This document shows positions 46,501 through 57,190 of a DNA stretch of 64,000 nucleotides, piece after piece; position 1 is the first letter of the stretch, and every line of letters starts with the position of its first letter. The notes under the pieces were generated by a model that was not told where the DNA came from, did not search any database, and saw only the letters and a list, made by a program, of their open reading frames with translations. Made by a program: the position numbers and the translations under genes. The DNA is taken from NCBI GenBank assembly GCA_036426205.1, contig CM071568.1, forward strand, positions 42,146,161-42,210,160, given 5' to 3'. The DNA is from Ascaphus truei. Taxonomy: Eukaryota > Chordata > Amphibia > Anura > Ascaphidae.

Positions 46501-48104
46501 GGGGGGTCCCCGGACCGGCACCACATAAAGGGGCCTGTATCCAGGAAGGAGGGGGTCCCCGGACCGGCACCACATAACGGGGCCTGTATCTCAGGAAGGA
46601 GGGGGTCCCCGGACCGGCACCACATAACGGGGCCTGTATCTCAGGAAGGAGGGGGTCCCCGGACCGGCACCACATAACGGGGCCTGTATCTCAGGAAGGA
46701 GGGGGTCCCCGGACCGGCACCACATCGGGGCCTGTATCTCAGGAAGCAGGCGGGTCCACGGACCGGCACCACATAACGGGGCCTGTATCTCAGAAGCAGG
46801 GGGTCCCCGGACCGGCACCACATAACGGGGCCTGTATCTCAGGAAGCAGGGGGGTCCCCGGACCGGCACCACATAACGGGGCCTGTATCTCAGGAAGCAG
46901 GGGGTCCCGGACGGCAACCACATAACGGGGCTGTATCTCAGGAAGGAGGGGGTCCCGGACGGCACCCACATAACGGGGGCCAGTATCTCAGGAAGGAGGG
47001 GGTCCCCGGACCGGAACACATAAACGGGCCTGTATCTCAGGAAGGAGGGGGGTCCCGGACCGGCACCACATAACGGGGCCCCTATCTCAGGAAGCAGGGG
47101 GTCCCCGGACCGGCACCACATAACGGGGCTGTATCTCAGGAAGCAGGGGGTCCCCGGACCGGCCCCAATAACGGGGCCTGTATCTCAGGGAAGCAGGGGG
47201 TCCCCGGGACCGGCACCACATAACGGGGCCTGATCTACGGAAGCAGGGGGTGGCCGGACCGGCACCACATAACAGGGCCTGTATCTCAGGAAGCAGGGGG
47301 TCCCCGGACCGGCACCACATAACGGGGCCTGTATCTCAGGAAGCAGGGGGTCCCCGGACCGGCACCACATAACGGGGCCTGTATCTCAGGAAGCAGGGGG
47401 TCCCCGGACCGGCACCACATACGCGGGCCTGTATCTCAGGAAGGGGGGTCCCCGGACCGGCACCACATAACGGGGCCTGTATATCTCAGGAAGGAGGGGG
47501 TCCCCGGACCGGCACCACATAACGGGGCGCTGTATCTCAGGAAAGGGGGGTCCCCGGACCGGCCACATAACGGGGCCAATCTCAGGAAGCAGGGGGGTCC
47601 CCGGACCGGCACCACATAACGGGGCCTGTATCTCAGGAAGCAGGGGGTCCCCGGACCGGCCCCACATAACGGGGCCTGTATCTCAGGAAGCAGGGGGGTC
47701 CCCGGAACCGGCACCACATAAAAGGGGCCTGATCTCAGGAAGCAGGGGTCCCCGGACCGGCACCACATAACGGGGCCTGTATCAGGAAGGAGGGGGTCCC
47801 GGACCGGCACCACATAAACGGGCCCTGCATCTCAGGAAGGGAGGGGTCCCCGGACCGGCACCACATAACGGGGCCTGCATCTCAGGAAGGAGGGGGGTCC
47901 CCGGACCGGGCACCACATAACGGGGCCTGTATCTCAGGAAGGAGGGGGTCCCCGGGACCGGGACAACACATAACGGGGCTGCATCTCAGGGAAGGGAGGG
48001 GGTCCACCGGCCCCCACATATACGGGTGCCTGATCTCAGGAAGGAGGGGGTCCCCGGACCGGCACCACATAACGGGGCCTGTATCTCAGGAAGCAGAGGG
48101 TCCC
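43576..48104. repeat. 50-bp tandem array, block A2
   Basis: Repeats block A1 unit by unit, including shared oddities: CACCATCATAAGCGGGCCTGG at the start, GCATTCGGAAGGAGGGGGGC near 45700 (A1: 40730), and CACATATACGGGTGCCTGAT at the end (48013; A1: 43056). It ends by running into the right inverted arm. Confidence 0.93.
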
Positions 48105-48150
48105 CGGACCTGAAAACAACGCGGTTCTGCTCCGGAAACCCCCTGCTCAT
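48100..48150. repeat. right inverted arm of the array element
   Basis: GGACCTGAAAACAACGCGG through TGCTCCGGAAACCCCCTGCTCA is the complement of 37677-37727 with few mismatches. Confidence 0.9.
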
Positions 48151-48918
48151 CTATACATTTTTTTTTTTTTTCGGCCGAGATTTGCGCAGAGAAAGGCAGC
48201 TCTCTCTCTCTGCAGCAGAATCAACTCGCCGGGTGAGCCCTTTTCAGAGGGCTGAGCATCTCGTCGCCAGCTACTCGCCATGTTTGCAAATGTTGCTATT
48301 ACTGGTATTCAGGCCTTTCTGCATACCGTGATAGCAACGGTGTCAAAAATGTCGAATTAAAAACCCTGGCGATTTTTTCTATCGGACTTTACTGTTTGAG
48401 GCCCTAAGCCTCAATGAGAAACCAAGAGCCAATTTCTACTCGGAAATGTTAATGCTAAAAGACTGAGTATTTAAAGATAAAATGTGAATCCGGGGTTTTA
48501 TACTTTTATTTCTTTACATCTCTATCCGGGAATTCTATCCCTACAAGTATATATTAACACGAAAAGTTTTATATGTTTGTCTCACGGGTGTTAGGAATTG
48601 AGGTGTTTTTCTTAGATTTTTCTTAAAATTCTAACTAAGTTGTGGTGAGGGCGCGGTCAGGGGAGGAAGAGCAGTTAGAGGCGTTAGAGTGTGCAGGATC
48701 GGTGGAATCTCTCCATGCCCCACGTCAGGTAGCCCCCAGTAGGGCCATATGCCTGCCAGGCCAGGCCACGTAGGGTCTTACCGCAAACTTGGGACGAGTG
48801 GCTGGTTTCACTCATCTTATTTTGTCGTTGAATTTTTGTTTTTCCCCAATTTTCTGGAGGGGAAAGCCCCCCCCCCCCCTTTTTTTTTAGTTCCTTTTGT
48901 TCCCTACAACCATTAAAA
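48151..48918. other. sequence between the array element and the L1 ORF
   Basis: A T-run at 48157-48172, then a CTCTCTCTCT block and A/T-rich sequence. Part of 48600-48918 is probably L1 5' sequence because the endonuclease ORF follows directly. No ORF1 was recognised. Confidence 0.45.
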
Positions 48919-49762
48919 ATGTTCGTTCACAACTTTCACGAGAGAGATACGATATCGGAAATGACTAGTCAAACACCACTGAAGTTAGTATCCCTGAATG
49001 TCAAAGGCCTTAATAGTAATAGTAAACATAGACTGGTTTTTAAAGAATTCAGAAATTTGAAAGCGGATATTGTCTTTCTACAAGAGACACATTTAGATTC
49101 CCAAGAACCTCCAGATACTTTTAGCAGGACATATCCTATCGCATTCTACTCGTCTTTCACCAGTAACAAAAGGGGGGTAGCAATTCTGATAAAACAGGGT
49201 ATTCCGTTCCAGACACTGGAGGTCAAGAGAGACCAGGGAGGGAGGTCACTGGTGGTCCATGATCTTCTCTTAGGCCAACATATTACATTAGTGAATATAT
49301 ACGCAACTAATGAAGAACAAATTTATTTTCTAAGGGAAACATTGGCGTCAATGGGGGATAATCAAGAACAGCTATATATTGTAGGAGGTGACTACAACAT
49401 GGTCCCAGACCCGGATGTGGACAAATTCACACAGCCAGGGCATTCACACTCCGCAATGACTTACAGTGTAGCAAAGAAATTTAGATTGCTAATGAAAAAA
49501 AATTGGTCTGTTGGACGCCTGGCATTGCTCACATAAAGGGCAGACAGACTATTCCTTCTACTCGCCCCCACATGATTCGTATTCTAGAATCGATAATATT
49601 TTTGTATCCCAAAATATTCTAGATGTATTGGTCCACTCAGATATAGGGTCTATTACTTGGTTGGACCACGCCCCGGTGGCTATCCTGTTTGATCCACCAT
49701 TCACCAAAATTCAGTCATTTCATTGGAGGATGAATGACTCTAATAAATTATCCAGAGATTAG
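48919..49762 (+). pseudogene. L1 ORF2 endonuclease domain, frameshifted
   Basis: An APE-type endonuclease with motifs in order: VSLNVKGLNS (Asn), FLQETHL (catalytic Glu), LVNIYATNEEQ (Tyr), IVGGDYNMV (Asp/Asn), SRIDNIFVS (Asp) and WLDHAPVAI (Asp-His; the usual Ser is Leu). The frame shifts near 49511-49536. In L1 this domain nicks the target to prime reverse transcription. L1 and not L2 is indicated by the LNVKGLNS and LQETHL wording. Confidence 0.87.
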
Positions 49763-51342
49763 CACACACATTGGAGACTCGCTCAAAAATTATTTCTGGT
49801 CTCACAATGGATCTGTAGAATCAACAGCGACTCTGTGGGAGGCACTTAAAGCCACAATTAGAGGACAGCTTATTTCAATAGCATCATACAGAAAGAGAAC
49901 AAAAATGGAAAGACAAAAATATTTAATGGACAAAATTATAAAGTTAGAAAGCTCACATAAACAAAACCCGTCGAGGAAAGTATATAAAATTCTGAACCAG
50001 GTAAGGGAGGAATTTAAGAGATTACAATTGGAGGATGTAGAGAAGGCCCTTAAGTGGACAAGACAGATGTACTATGACAAGGGAGATAAGGTCCCCGCTA
50101 TTAGATTAAAAAGCGGGTGGGTGACCTACAACCCTTCAAGAATCGCAGAGGAATTTGCTAAATTTTGCAGCTATATTCGTCCATTAAAAATGGAAGTATG
50201 ACAATCCTCCTACATGTTTCGTGTAATAGCAATTTATCAACTGAACCAGATTGAGGATTATCTGAGAGAGTGTGCCCTCCCGAAATTGACGGAGGAAGAG
50301 TTTAAGATTTTAAATGCAAAAATACCTCAGAACTGGGAAAAGCGGTCGGTTCTTTGACACCATCGAAAGAGCCGATCCCATATGATTTTTCAAATCTCTA
50401 TAATAAAAATGTTATGGGAATTTTAGGACCCTGTCTGTTGGATCTATTTAGTGATTTTCTCAGTGGAAAACAAATTCCTCCACAGATGACGAAGGCCAAT
50501 ATAGTGGTGATCCCTAAAGAGGGAAAGGATACTCTATGCTGTGGTAGCTACAGGCCAATGTCTCTGCTTAAGACGTATTTGAAAAGCTATAGTAAAATGT
50601 TAGCCAAAAGACTGAATCCAATACTGCCAAGACTAATTCACCATGATCAGGTGGGATTTGTGAGCGAGCGCCAGGCGTCAGACAATACAAAGAAAATTAT
50701 TAATGTTATTGATCAAATACATAAATCCAAATTGAAAGCTGTGCTATTGAGTCTAGACGTGGAGAAAGCGTTTGATAGGATAGGGTGGGATTTTCTAGAT
50801 AAGACATTAGATGTATTTGGTTTCTCCGGAGTCTTTCTACAGGGAATCCGTGCTCTCTCTATCAGTCGCCAACAGCCACTCTGAAAATCCCAGGAGGGGA
50901 GGGGAATCTAATAACAATTAAGAATGGGACTAAGCAGGGGTGGCCCCTTTCCCCTCTTCAATTTGCTCTGACAATTGCGCCTCTAGCGGCCACCATCAGA
51001 GCCTCCCCAAATATACAAGGGATCAAAATAAAAGATGAGTGCTATAAAATATTGCTGTTTGCAGATTATGTTATTCTTACTATATCTAACCCATTGACAT
51101 CCATTCCGAATTTGCAGTCCACCCTTTGGGGGTTTGGTGAACTCTCTGGGAATAAAGTAAATATGGGAAAATCAGAAGCTCTAAATTTGACGCCAACGGA
51201 AAAGGAAGTCAAGGTGCTTAAACGACAATTTGACTATAAATGGAAAAAGACCCATTTGAAATATTTAGGTATTTATCTTACCAGAGATTATTATTTATTA
51301 TACAAATATAATTACCCTGATCTATTCTCCAAAATTAAATAA
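49734..51342 (+). pseudogene. L1 ORF2 linker and reverse transcriptase, broken
   Basis: The linker region is at 49734-50201, then RT pieces. ANIVVIPKEGKD and GSYRPMSLL are at 50490-50575; IHHDQVGFVSERQASDNTKK and LLSLDVEKAFDRIGWDFL (first catalytic Asp) at 50635-50800. Around 50920 a shifted frame gives NGTKQGWPLSPL. The catalytic box at 51055-51070 reads FADY instead of FADD, so the second catalytic Asp of the pair is lost. Stops and frameshifts at about 50200, 50350 and 50885 also disable it. Confidence 0.87.
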
Positions 51343-51349
51343 AGATCTG

Positions 51350-52240
51350 CAAGTCTGGAATTCTTATTGTATATCCTAGACAGGATGTTTAACCGCAGTT
51401 AAGATTAATATTCTCCCTAGGCTTCTGTACTATTTTCAGACATTAACGGTAGCTGTCCCACATTCAAATATAAAAGAAATCCAGACTCGAATCACACTGC
51501 TTATCTGGAAACATAAACAACCGAGGATAGCTAGGTCAATTATGTTGGATGGAAAGGAAGGAGTTGTGGCTGTTTCAAACATCCTAAAATATTATATAGC
51601 CTCCCATATGAAACAAATGGTTTACTGGCACTCTGAGACTAGTGTATGCCTGGGTGGATCTGGAGAGCTCGCTAAAACCAGATTGGACTATCTTCTTTGC
51701 TGTGGTCTTGTTCTGGGATGGGGACCGGGAGACAGTCGGAACCGACAGTAATTTGTTTTACTTTGAAAATTTGGCAGATGGCAAAAAAGAAATATAAGGT
51801 TGTGTCGCCCCTTTCTAGGCTCGCGCCTCTGTTCGGTAATCCGGGGTTTGCCCTGGGTTTTTCAGAGTCAGGGTTTTGAAATTTGGAGGCATAGACGAAT
51901 TTTGGAGGCAGGAGATTTATTAGAAAAAGGACAATTTAATGTCTTTTGAGGAACTGATAAGAAAGTATGGTCTACCCCAAACTGAGCTATTTAGGTATAT
52001 GCAGGTCCGACATTTTGTGTGTCAGGGCCTCTATGATGAGGAATTCCCTAGATATACACGATTTGAAAATGTAAAACAAAAAAATACAGAAGAGGTTTAA
52101 TATCATCTCTGTACCAGGGGCTAATTCTTAAAAAGATACCCCAAATCATAAATATATGGACCAGTGGGCTCTGAACTTCCAGAACGAAATAACAAGGGAG
52201 GACTAGGAAGATATCTGAAACAATACGATTAAAACCTCTA
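51350..52240 (+). pseudogene. L1 ORF2 post-RT region, degraded
   Basis: Short ORF pieces (51542-51879) and frame-broken sequence such as PHSNIKEIQTRI lie between RT and the insertion. It is consistent with L1 ORF2 but too broken for detailed motif assignment. Confidence 0.6.
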
Positions 52241-52244
52241 TACA

Positions 52245-53045
52245 GTATGTACTGTAGCAAAAGAGAATATATATAACATTTTGTTACTGTAGTACATTTT
52301 TCTCCCCCCTTCCCCCCCCCCCCCTTACTGCTGCCCCTTCCTCCCCCCCCCCCCCCCCCCCCCCCCTCTGGGAGATTATGGCTCTGCGACTGCTTGGTGT
52401 AGTGCTGGTTACCTGCGAGGTACAGGAGAGATTAGTTTCCCGCGATGGTGAGGGGGTACAGGGCAGACTTTTATGGATCCTTGTGGTTCTTTTCATTCAT
52501 GGTGTCACCGCCTCCAGACAAAGTGGGCTTCAGCGAGGCAGAAGGCGGTCCCCGCTATGACCGTCCTTAATATAACTATCTCTCTCCACACAGACTGCAG
52601 CGGAGCCAGAAGTACAAATGAGGATGTTCTTTATTACAACAGCCACTGCTGGTGTTGTTGCAGCGTATGCTCAAATTGATAAGGTAGATCCCTGGCTCCT
52701 GGATGGTACTGGCCTGCAGGTAATGCTGAGGCCTAGCTGGATTAGATTGTGTTCTGCCCATGAGTGGCTGAGCACATGTCTCACTCCCGGCCGGGAGGAG
52801 ACGTTTCCAACACATCCTACCCCATGCAGGGGCAGGCTGGAACAACCTGAAGGTCTCACCCCTAAGGGGCTGAACTTCAATCTCTAATTTGGCACTTCCT
52901 TCCTGCAGCTCAAAGAGGGAGGGCCCAGTATCTGTACCACCATTGGCTATCACAGATCCCTGTGTCAACTCCACTCCTGTCACTAAGGAATTCAGCATGA
53001 GGAGGGGGAAATCCCCATTGGATAGCCTGTCACGGTCTACATCTT
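52245..53045. mobile_element. ~0.8-kb insertion within the L1, possible solo LTR
   Basis: L1 similarity stops after TTAAAACCTCTATA and resumes near CTTATTAGAACTTACATGAC. The insert starts around TGTACTGTAGC and ends around GGTCTACA, which would fit TG...CA LTR ends. It has two long C-runs (52311-52366) and ordinary sequence after them. No clear 5-bp duplication was seen and no coding region is present, so the class is uncertain. Confidence 0.4.
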
Positions 53046-53049
53046 ATTA

Positions 53050-53477
53050 GAACTTACATGACAGGGGAAGGTAGGGAGCTAGCTGGACCAGCCACCGCTA
53101 TATAACATTGGTACGACACCCCCAAAAGATTAAAACAGATGTTCCCTGGGACGTCAGATAGATGCTGGAGGGATTCTGGACAATTAGGACATTTGGCCCA
53201 TATATGGTGGTATTGCCCAGTAATGCAGGTGTATTGGAGGATAGTTTTGAAACTAATAAAAGATGTGACTGATATCAAAATCCCGTTAGACCCAACTCTG
53301 ATTATTCTAGCTAAACTTATGGAAGATGTGAATCATTATACACAAAGACTAATTCAACATATTCTAACAGCAGCTAGGTGCGCTGTAGCTGCGGCATGGA
53401 AAAAGACACTCCCGCCCTCCAGAAGAGAGGTTATTAGAAGGGTCAATGATGTTCAATTAATGGAGAAACTCACCTAA
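53050..53477 (+). pseudogene. L1 ORF2 C-terminal Cys-rich domain
   Basis: CWRDSGQLGHLAHIWWYCPV (53150-53215) is the Cys/His-rich signature near the end of L1 ORF2, here with one expected Cys replaced (CWRDS in place of the usual CWRC-type spacing). The frame closes at 53477. Confidence 0.75.
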
Positions 53478-53755
53478 TTTCTGAACCACACCACTAGGAA
53501 GTATGATAGGGTCTGGGAGCCATGGGATGGTGGATAGGGTTGCGCCCCCGGAGGGAGAGAGAGAATATGGGTGTGCTGAACGAAAAATATGGTGCATACC
53601 AAATGTTGTATGATACGTAATGTGACTGTTGTTATTTGTAAGAAATTTGATACAAAATAGTTGTTTCCCCCTCCTCTTTTTCTATCCTTCCCCTCCCCAT
53701 TTATGTGTGAAAAAATAATAAAAATATAAGTTTAAAAAAAACAAAAAAACAGCAA

Positions 53756-53930
53756 CATTACCTTAGCGACTAGTCGCTAATGCAATGAAGGGGTTCAGCT
53801 TCAATAGCCTGTTTATTGGGGGGGCAGAGGGGGTGGATGAAGGGGGCAGTAGCCCCAGGGTGGGTGGTTAGGCCTGCCGGGAAGGTTGCTGGATGAGGTA
53901 ACCCCTTCACTACCATAGTGGTGGGAACTG
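53756..53930. mobile_element. short MITE with CTTAGCGACTAGTCGCTAA palindrome
   Basis: TTACCTTAGCGACTAGTCGC is followed by ATGCAATGAAGGGG, and ACCCCTTCACTACC lies near 53900. It is related to the 27.58-kb palindrome. Confidence 0.5.
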
Positions 53931-55788
53931 CATCTTTTTCGTATATCTTGAATTTGCCGCTGATGGTTTGGCGCTTGAAAATCTGAGGTTTTGATTGGCT
54001 GCAAGTTTCTTATAGGTTTTGGAGTCCCATTCACAAACCACTACAGCTAATCAGCACGTGGGAATTTCCCTGCAAGCCTATCACTAAGTTGCTGGTATTC
54101 TGATGCCGGGTGGGTACCTTTTCCAATTCTACTAAGGGGCATGCACCAACCTGGCACCTCTGCCTCTTAGCATATTGAGCCCCCGCTGTCCCAGGCTCCG
54201 CAAAGTCTGGGGTTGGGCAATGAGAATGAGGATTGTTGTATTAATTTACGGGGTATAAAGTACACACGTATAGGTACAGATAGTCGGACACACCTGGATA
54301 AGGTTGTTGGTGCAGGAAACTCTGGTAGGTTATTTTGGTGGGACCAGGCATATAGTTGGTAACCAATGCTCTAAAGGGAAAAGTTGCTGAAATAAAACAC
54401 AACCAAATGTGTAAGTATAAGAGTGATAAAGGGGTTTTGTGCCCGCTTTGACACCCAAAAAAATACAAATATGGTGGCGGACTACAAACACGACTGTGGG
54501 CTTACCAGCAGTTAGCCGCAAATGCATTGACTTGATGACATCACAGCTTTTCAATTGGCCGTCGGAATGCGCACGGACATCTCATTAAGCACACGCCTCA
54601 TGTCATGTTATGGTAGCATAACGCTGCACTATCTTCCAATAATGTGATGTTATGCAGTTTCTGTGTTACACCCATCCAGATGCTGCAAAAATCTCCATTT
54701 CAGTGTCTGAATAGTAATGACGACAATATTAGGTTTAATTTAAAAAAGGCAACGTTAAGTCTCCGCATTAACCGTAACATACGTTTTTGGAATGCTTTGG
54801 TATGATCATGCACCAATTTGCATGTAATCATCACTAATGTCAATTATAGTTACAGTACCACTGTGCTCTTTATGGGAGAGAACAAGATGTACAGTTATGT
54901 TATTGTACTTTGAAGATTCATTGAATATATACAGGATGTTGTGTTTGGTTAACGCCAAGTGACTTAATGGTGCTTTCTGCATCTGGGCCCTTTTACATTT
55001 TTGATTTGTTTAATAATATATTTGCCACAAGCAGTAAGATTTGCATAGAAACAATACATCCTAAATATACCAGAAATGATCACCATGTGATTTTAGCCAG
55101 ATGTTTATCTGGGTCAGATTTTGACATTTGAGATGTAAAATGTGTTTAGAAAAAAAAAAAACTTTCAGCCAGTCCTGGCTTTTATAATAGGCACCCAGAA
55201 TGTTAAAGGCTTCCCTGGATACAGCTCTATGGGCACACATTCACTAATTTATGGGGAATTGCAGTTATATTATTTAAAAAATAAAAATAGTCAGAAGAGG
55301 CCTTGAGATGTACATAACTTTGACAGTTTTACTTCAATTAAATGCTATATCCATTCATACCTATGCAATGTATTACACCACTCCGTGAATACCGTGGTCG
55401 ACTAGTAAAGTTATATTTTACCATAGGAACAAAGAAAGTGATTAGAATTTGTGCCTATGGAGCACCGTATAAGACATGACCCTACTCACAAGCTGTGAAA
55501 TGAGGTAAAGTACACACCGTACCTTTTCACACCACAGAACTAAAACTGAATTAAATCAGGGTTCTGCTTTAACAGTCTCAATTGCAAAAATTGAAACGGG
55601 CTTGACGTATTCCCTCATTTCACATTAAAAAAAAAAACATTTGTACAATCCCAGATTGGTATTGTTAAAACCAGTATTTTTCTAGTGATAACTGCAGCTC
55701 ACACTTTATAGTGTCTTGTATACCAAACATAAGGCCTTCAAAAACCAGTCCCCGAATACTAGATATATTCATGCGTGCGGTATGTTAG
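53931..55788. other. non-coding tract, presumed intron
   Basis: No gene or element ends were recognised over 1.86 kb of AT-rich sequence. Confidence 0.45.
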
Positions 55789-55866
55789 TTAAAGCAGCAG
55801 TCCAAAGTGTCGTATTTTTTTTACTTTTAGTTTTTCCCCTTTAATATGTGCATCAATACAATCCAC

Positions 55867-56189
55867 CCTCCCTCCGTAGGATGTCTATGACGTAGCTTCT
55901 TGTTTACATTGTGAACAACCAATTACCAACAGAGCTGCTCCGATACGTCACTTCCGGGGAGGGATGGAAGGAGACTACAAGAATGGAGGTAAGCAGTAGG
56001 ATGATATACTCTCTGACGAAGCGCTGGGATCAGGGTGAAACGCGTAAGAGTCCTTCTTTTTCTGTACCATGTTGTCTATGATATATTAAAGGACCTTTTT
56101 ATCCAGTACCCAGCTGTAGCTCTGATTTCTGCCCTTCGCATTGCACGGCTGTGCTGCGTTTCTTCTCTTCCCTCTTGGGATCAACATAC
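55867..56189 (+). mobile_element. short Penelope-like insertion (323 bp) with hammerhead-like motif
   Basis: Flanked by the exact direct repeat CAATCCAC at 55859-55866 and 56190-56197, inside the TTAA MITE; comparison with MITE copy 1 confirms the empty-site sequence. It contains the hammerhead-like motif, then ATATTAAAGGACCTTTTTAT. Assignment to Penelope-like elements rests on the GAAACGCG-type motif and layout. No coding sequence remains. Confidence 0.6.
56008..56051 (+). ncRNA. hammerhead-ribozyme-like motif, core intact
   Basis: Order: ACUCU (stem I 5'), CUGACGA (56013-56019, fits CUGANGA), stem-loop 56020-56036 (GCGCUG/CAGGGU with GGAU loop, one mismatch and one G-U pair, after an extra A), GAAA (56037-56040), a minimal stem III CGCG, UA (the UH cleavage position, 56045-56046), then AGAGU pairing fully with ACUCU. 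Penelope-like elements are known to encode such minimal hammerheads. Activity is unknown; the extra A and the stem II mismatch may weaken it. Confidence 0.6.
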
Positions 56190-56661
56190 CAATCCACACA
56201 ATGATAAGTAATTGGCTAAGTAGCAGATCGATACGTTCTCCTGTGATCGATCGGCAAAGATTCGGCTTGGGGGTTCACTAAATGGCTGTCAGTGAAGCAG
56301 AAGAGGACCAAAGATGCAAAGTTCTGTGCGGAAGATCATGTGACCAGGCAGTAACTAGATACAATTGGTGACCGTAAAAAAAGGGGTGTGCCAGAACTGG
56401 AAGGGGATGTGATGTAAACGGTTGCTATAGAAACAAGCACAAGAAATGCTTGTTACGTTATAATACATAAAAAATGAGTTGTTTTAAAAAAAAGTATTTT
56501 CTCATAGTAGAGAACTGATTTGCTTTTTTAAAACACACACATGTAGGCTACTGCTTGGTCTGCAGCTTTAATACAATGAAAACCAGAGAGGAGACTATGT
56601 AACTATATTTAAAAATCCAGATAGGATTTCTTCTTAGAAATTCTTAATAGAGTATCCCATA

Positions 56662-56814
56662 GAATGATACTCCTCCCACAGGAGAAAGAAACGGTGCACC
56701 GCCGCGGTGAAAAAATGCAAAGGCTGAGAATGTGACTAAGAAAAATTTATTGGAGCATAACGGTGGAGCTCTGGCGGATCCTCTAACGCGTTTCACGCCG
56801 AAGCGCTTTGTCAA
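56662..56814 (-). mobile_element. Penelope-like fragment truncated at its hammerhead region
   Basis: Flanked by the 13-bp direct repeat AGAGTATCCCATA at 56649-56661 and 56815-56827. Read on the minus strand it starts TTGACAAAGCGCTTCGGCG, then TGAAACGCGTTAGAGG, then a 3' region with CCAATAAATTTTTC. The GCGC-UUCG-GCGU stem II and GAAA remain, but the CUGANGA box has changed to UUGACAA. Confidence 0.62.
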
Positions 56815-56871
56815 AGAGTATCCCATACATGTCCATATAAAGTCTAATTGAGAGGCATGGGGCTTAGGCCG

Positions 56872-57190
56872 CACTTATAGTGCGCGCGACGTCACCCCTT
56901 GCGAAAGTTGTATTTCGCTTTGCAGCGACGTCGCAAGCGACCTGGCCATTGATTGGTTCAGAGGCTGTCACATGTGGCGACAGCCTCTGAAATATCAAAT
57001 TTGACCGGCTTCCAAATTTTGTGCCGTCGCGTCGCGCTTACTATAAGCGCACGCGACGGCGGCAATACATTTTGTTTTGCCACAAGGTCACAAAGCTCTG
57101 TTCATGGTTTTCATTTCATTTGTTTTTCATGCGCGCTACGTCACCAGATCGCTTTGCAGCTCTGCAGTTTTTGGTATACTTGAGGCCTAA
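56872..57190. mobile_element. MITE with GGCTTAGGCC ends and internal palindromes
   Basis: GGGCTTAGGCCGCACTTATA at the left is mirrored by TATACTTGAGGCCTAAGCC at the right. Internal hairpins include GAGGCTGTCACATGTGGCGACAGCCTC and GCCGTCGCGT...ACGCGACGGC. It is GC- and CpG-rich and non-coding. Confidence 0.7.

Larger units (their letters stand above)
37677..48150. mobile_element. foldback-type element expanded into a 10.5-kb tandem array
   Basis: The left end TGAGCAAGGGGTCTCCGGAG, then CAGAACCGCGTTGTTTTCAG, has its reverse complement at 48100-48149 (CTGAAAACAACGCGGTTCTG, then CTCCGGAAACCCCCTGCTCA). The ancestral hairpin survives at 37741-37858. Between the arms lie roughly 190 copies of a 50-bp unit, broken by two related ~400-bp spacers. 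The unit is identical in content to the stretch of right arm between the hairpin stem and GGACCTGAAAAC. The element therefore appears to be a palindromic MITE whose right arm was tandemly amplified. No transposase is present. Single-arm relatives are at 16484 and possibly 4786. Target duplication could not be defined. Confidence 0.8.
48919..53750 (+). mobile_element. L1-clade LINE, degenerate, 5'-incomplete, with an insertion
   Basis: Plus-strand pieces of one L1 ORF2 run from the APE endonuclease (48919) through RT (50354-51342) to the C-terminal Cys-rich region (53139-53477). They are followed by an A-rich tail (AATAATAAAAATATAAG and A-runs to about 53750). At least six frameshifts or stops separate the pieces. 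About 0.8 kb of unrelated sequence sits between the RT thumb region and the C-terminal domain. Confidence 0.88.
55789..56571. mobile_element. TTAA-ended MITE, copy 2, with an insertion
   Basis: The left end TTAAAGCAGCAGTCCAAAG and right end, complement TTAAAGCTGCAGACCAAGC, form an inverted repeat with TTAA at both extremes. The body matches copy 1 at 6950-7400. It is interrupted at 55867-56189 by a Penelope-like fragment. Confidence 0.82.

Noticed and set aside
37714..48070. Many minus-strand ORFs up to ~260 aa in the 50-bp array, with Pro/Gly/Arg-rich repeats
   Set aside because: The unit is 50 bp, so the frame changes every copy, and one of the three frames reads a TGA in the CCTGAGATAC region. 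In a regular array ORFs close after about 150 bp; longer ones exist only where indels shift the frame. No codon-level conservation is visible.
37830..48104. CRISPR-like repeat array
   Set aside because: Units are contiguous with no unique spacers between them, in a vertebrate genomic context, and bounded by transposon-like arms.
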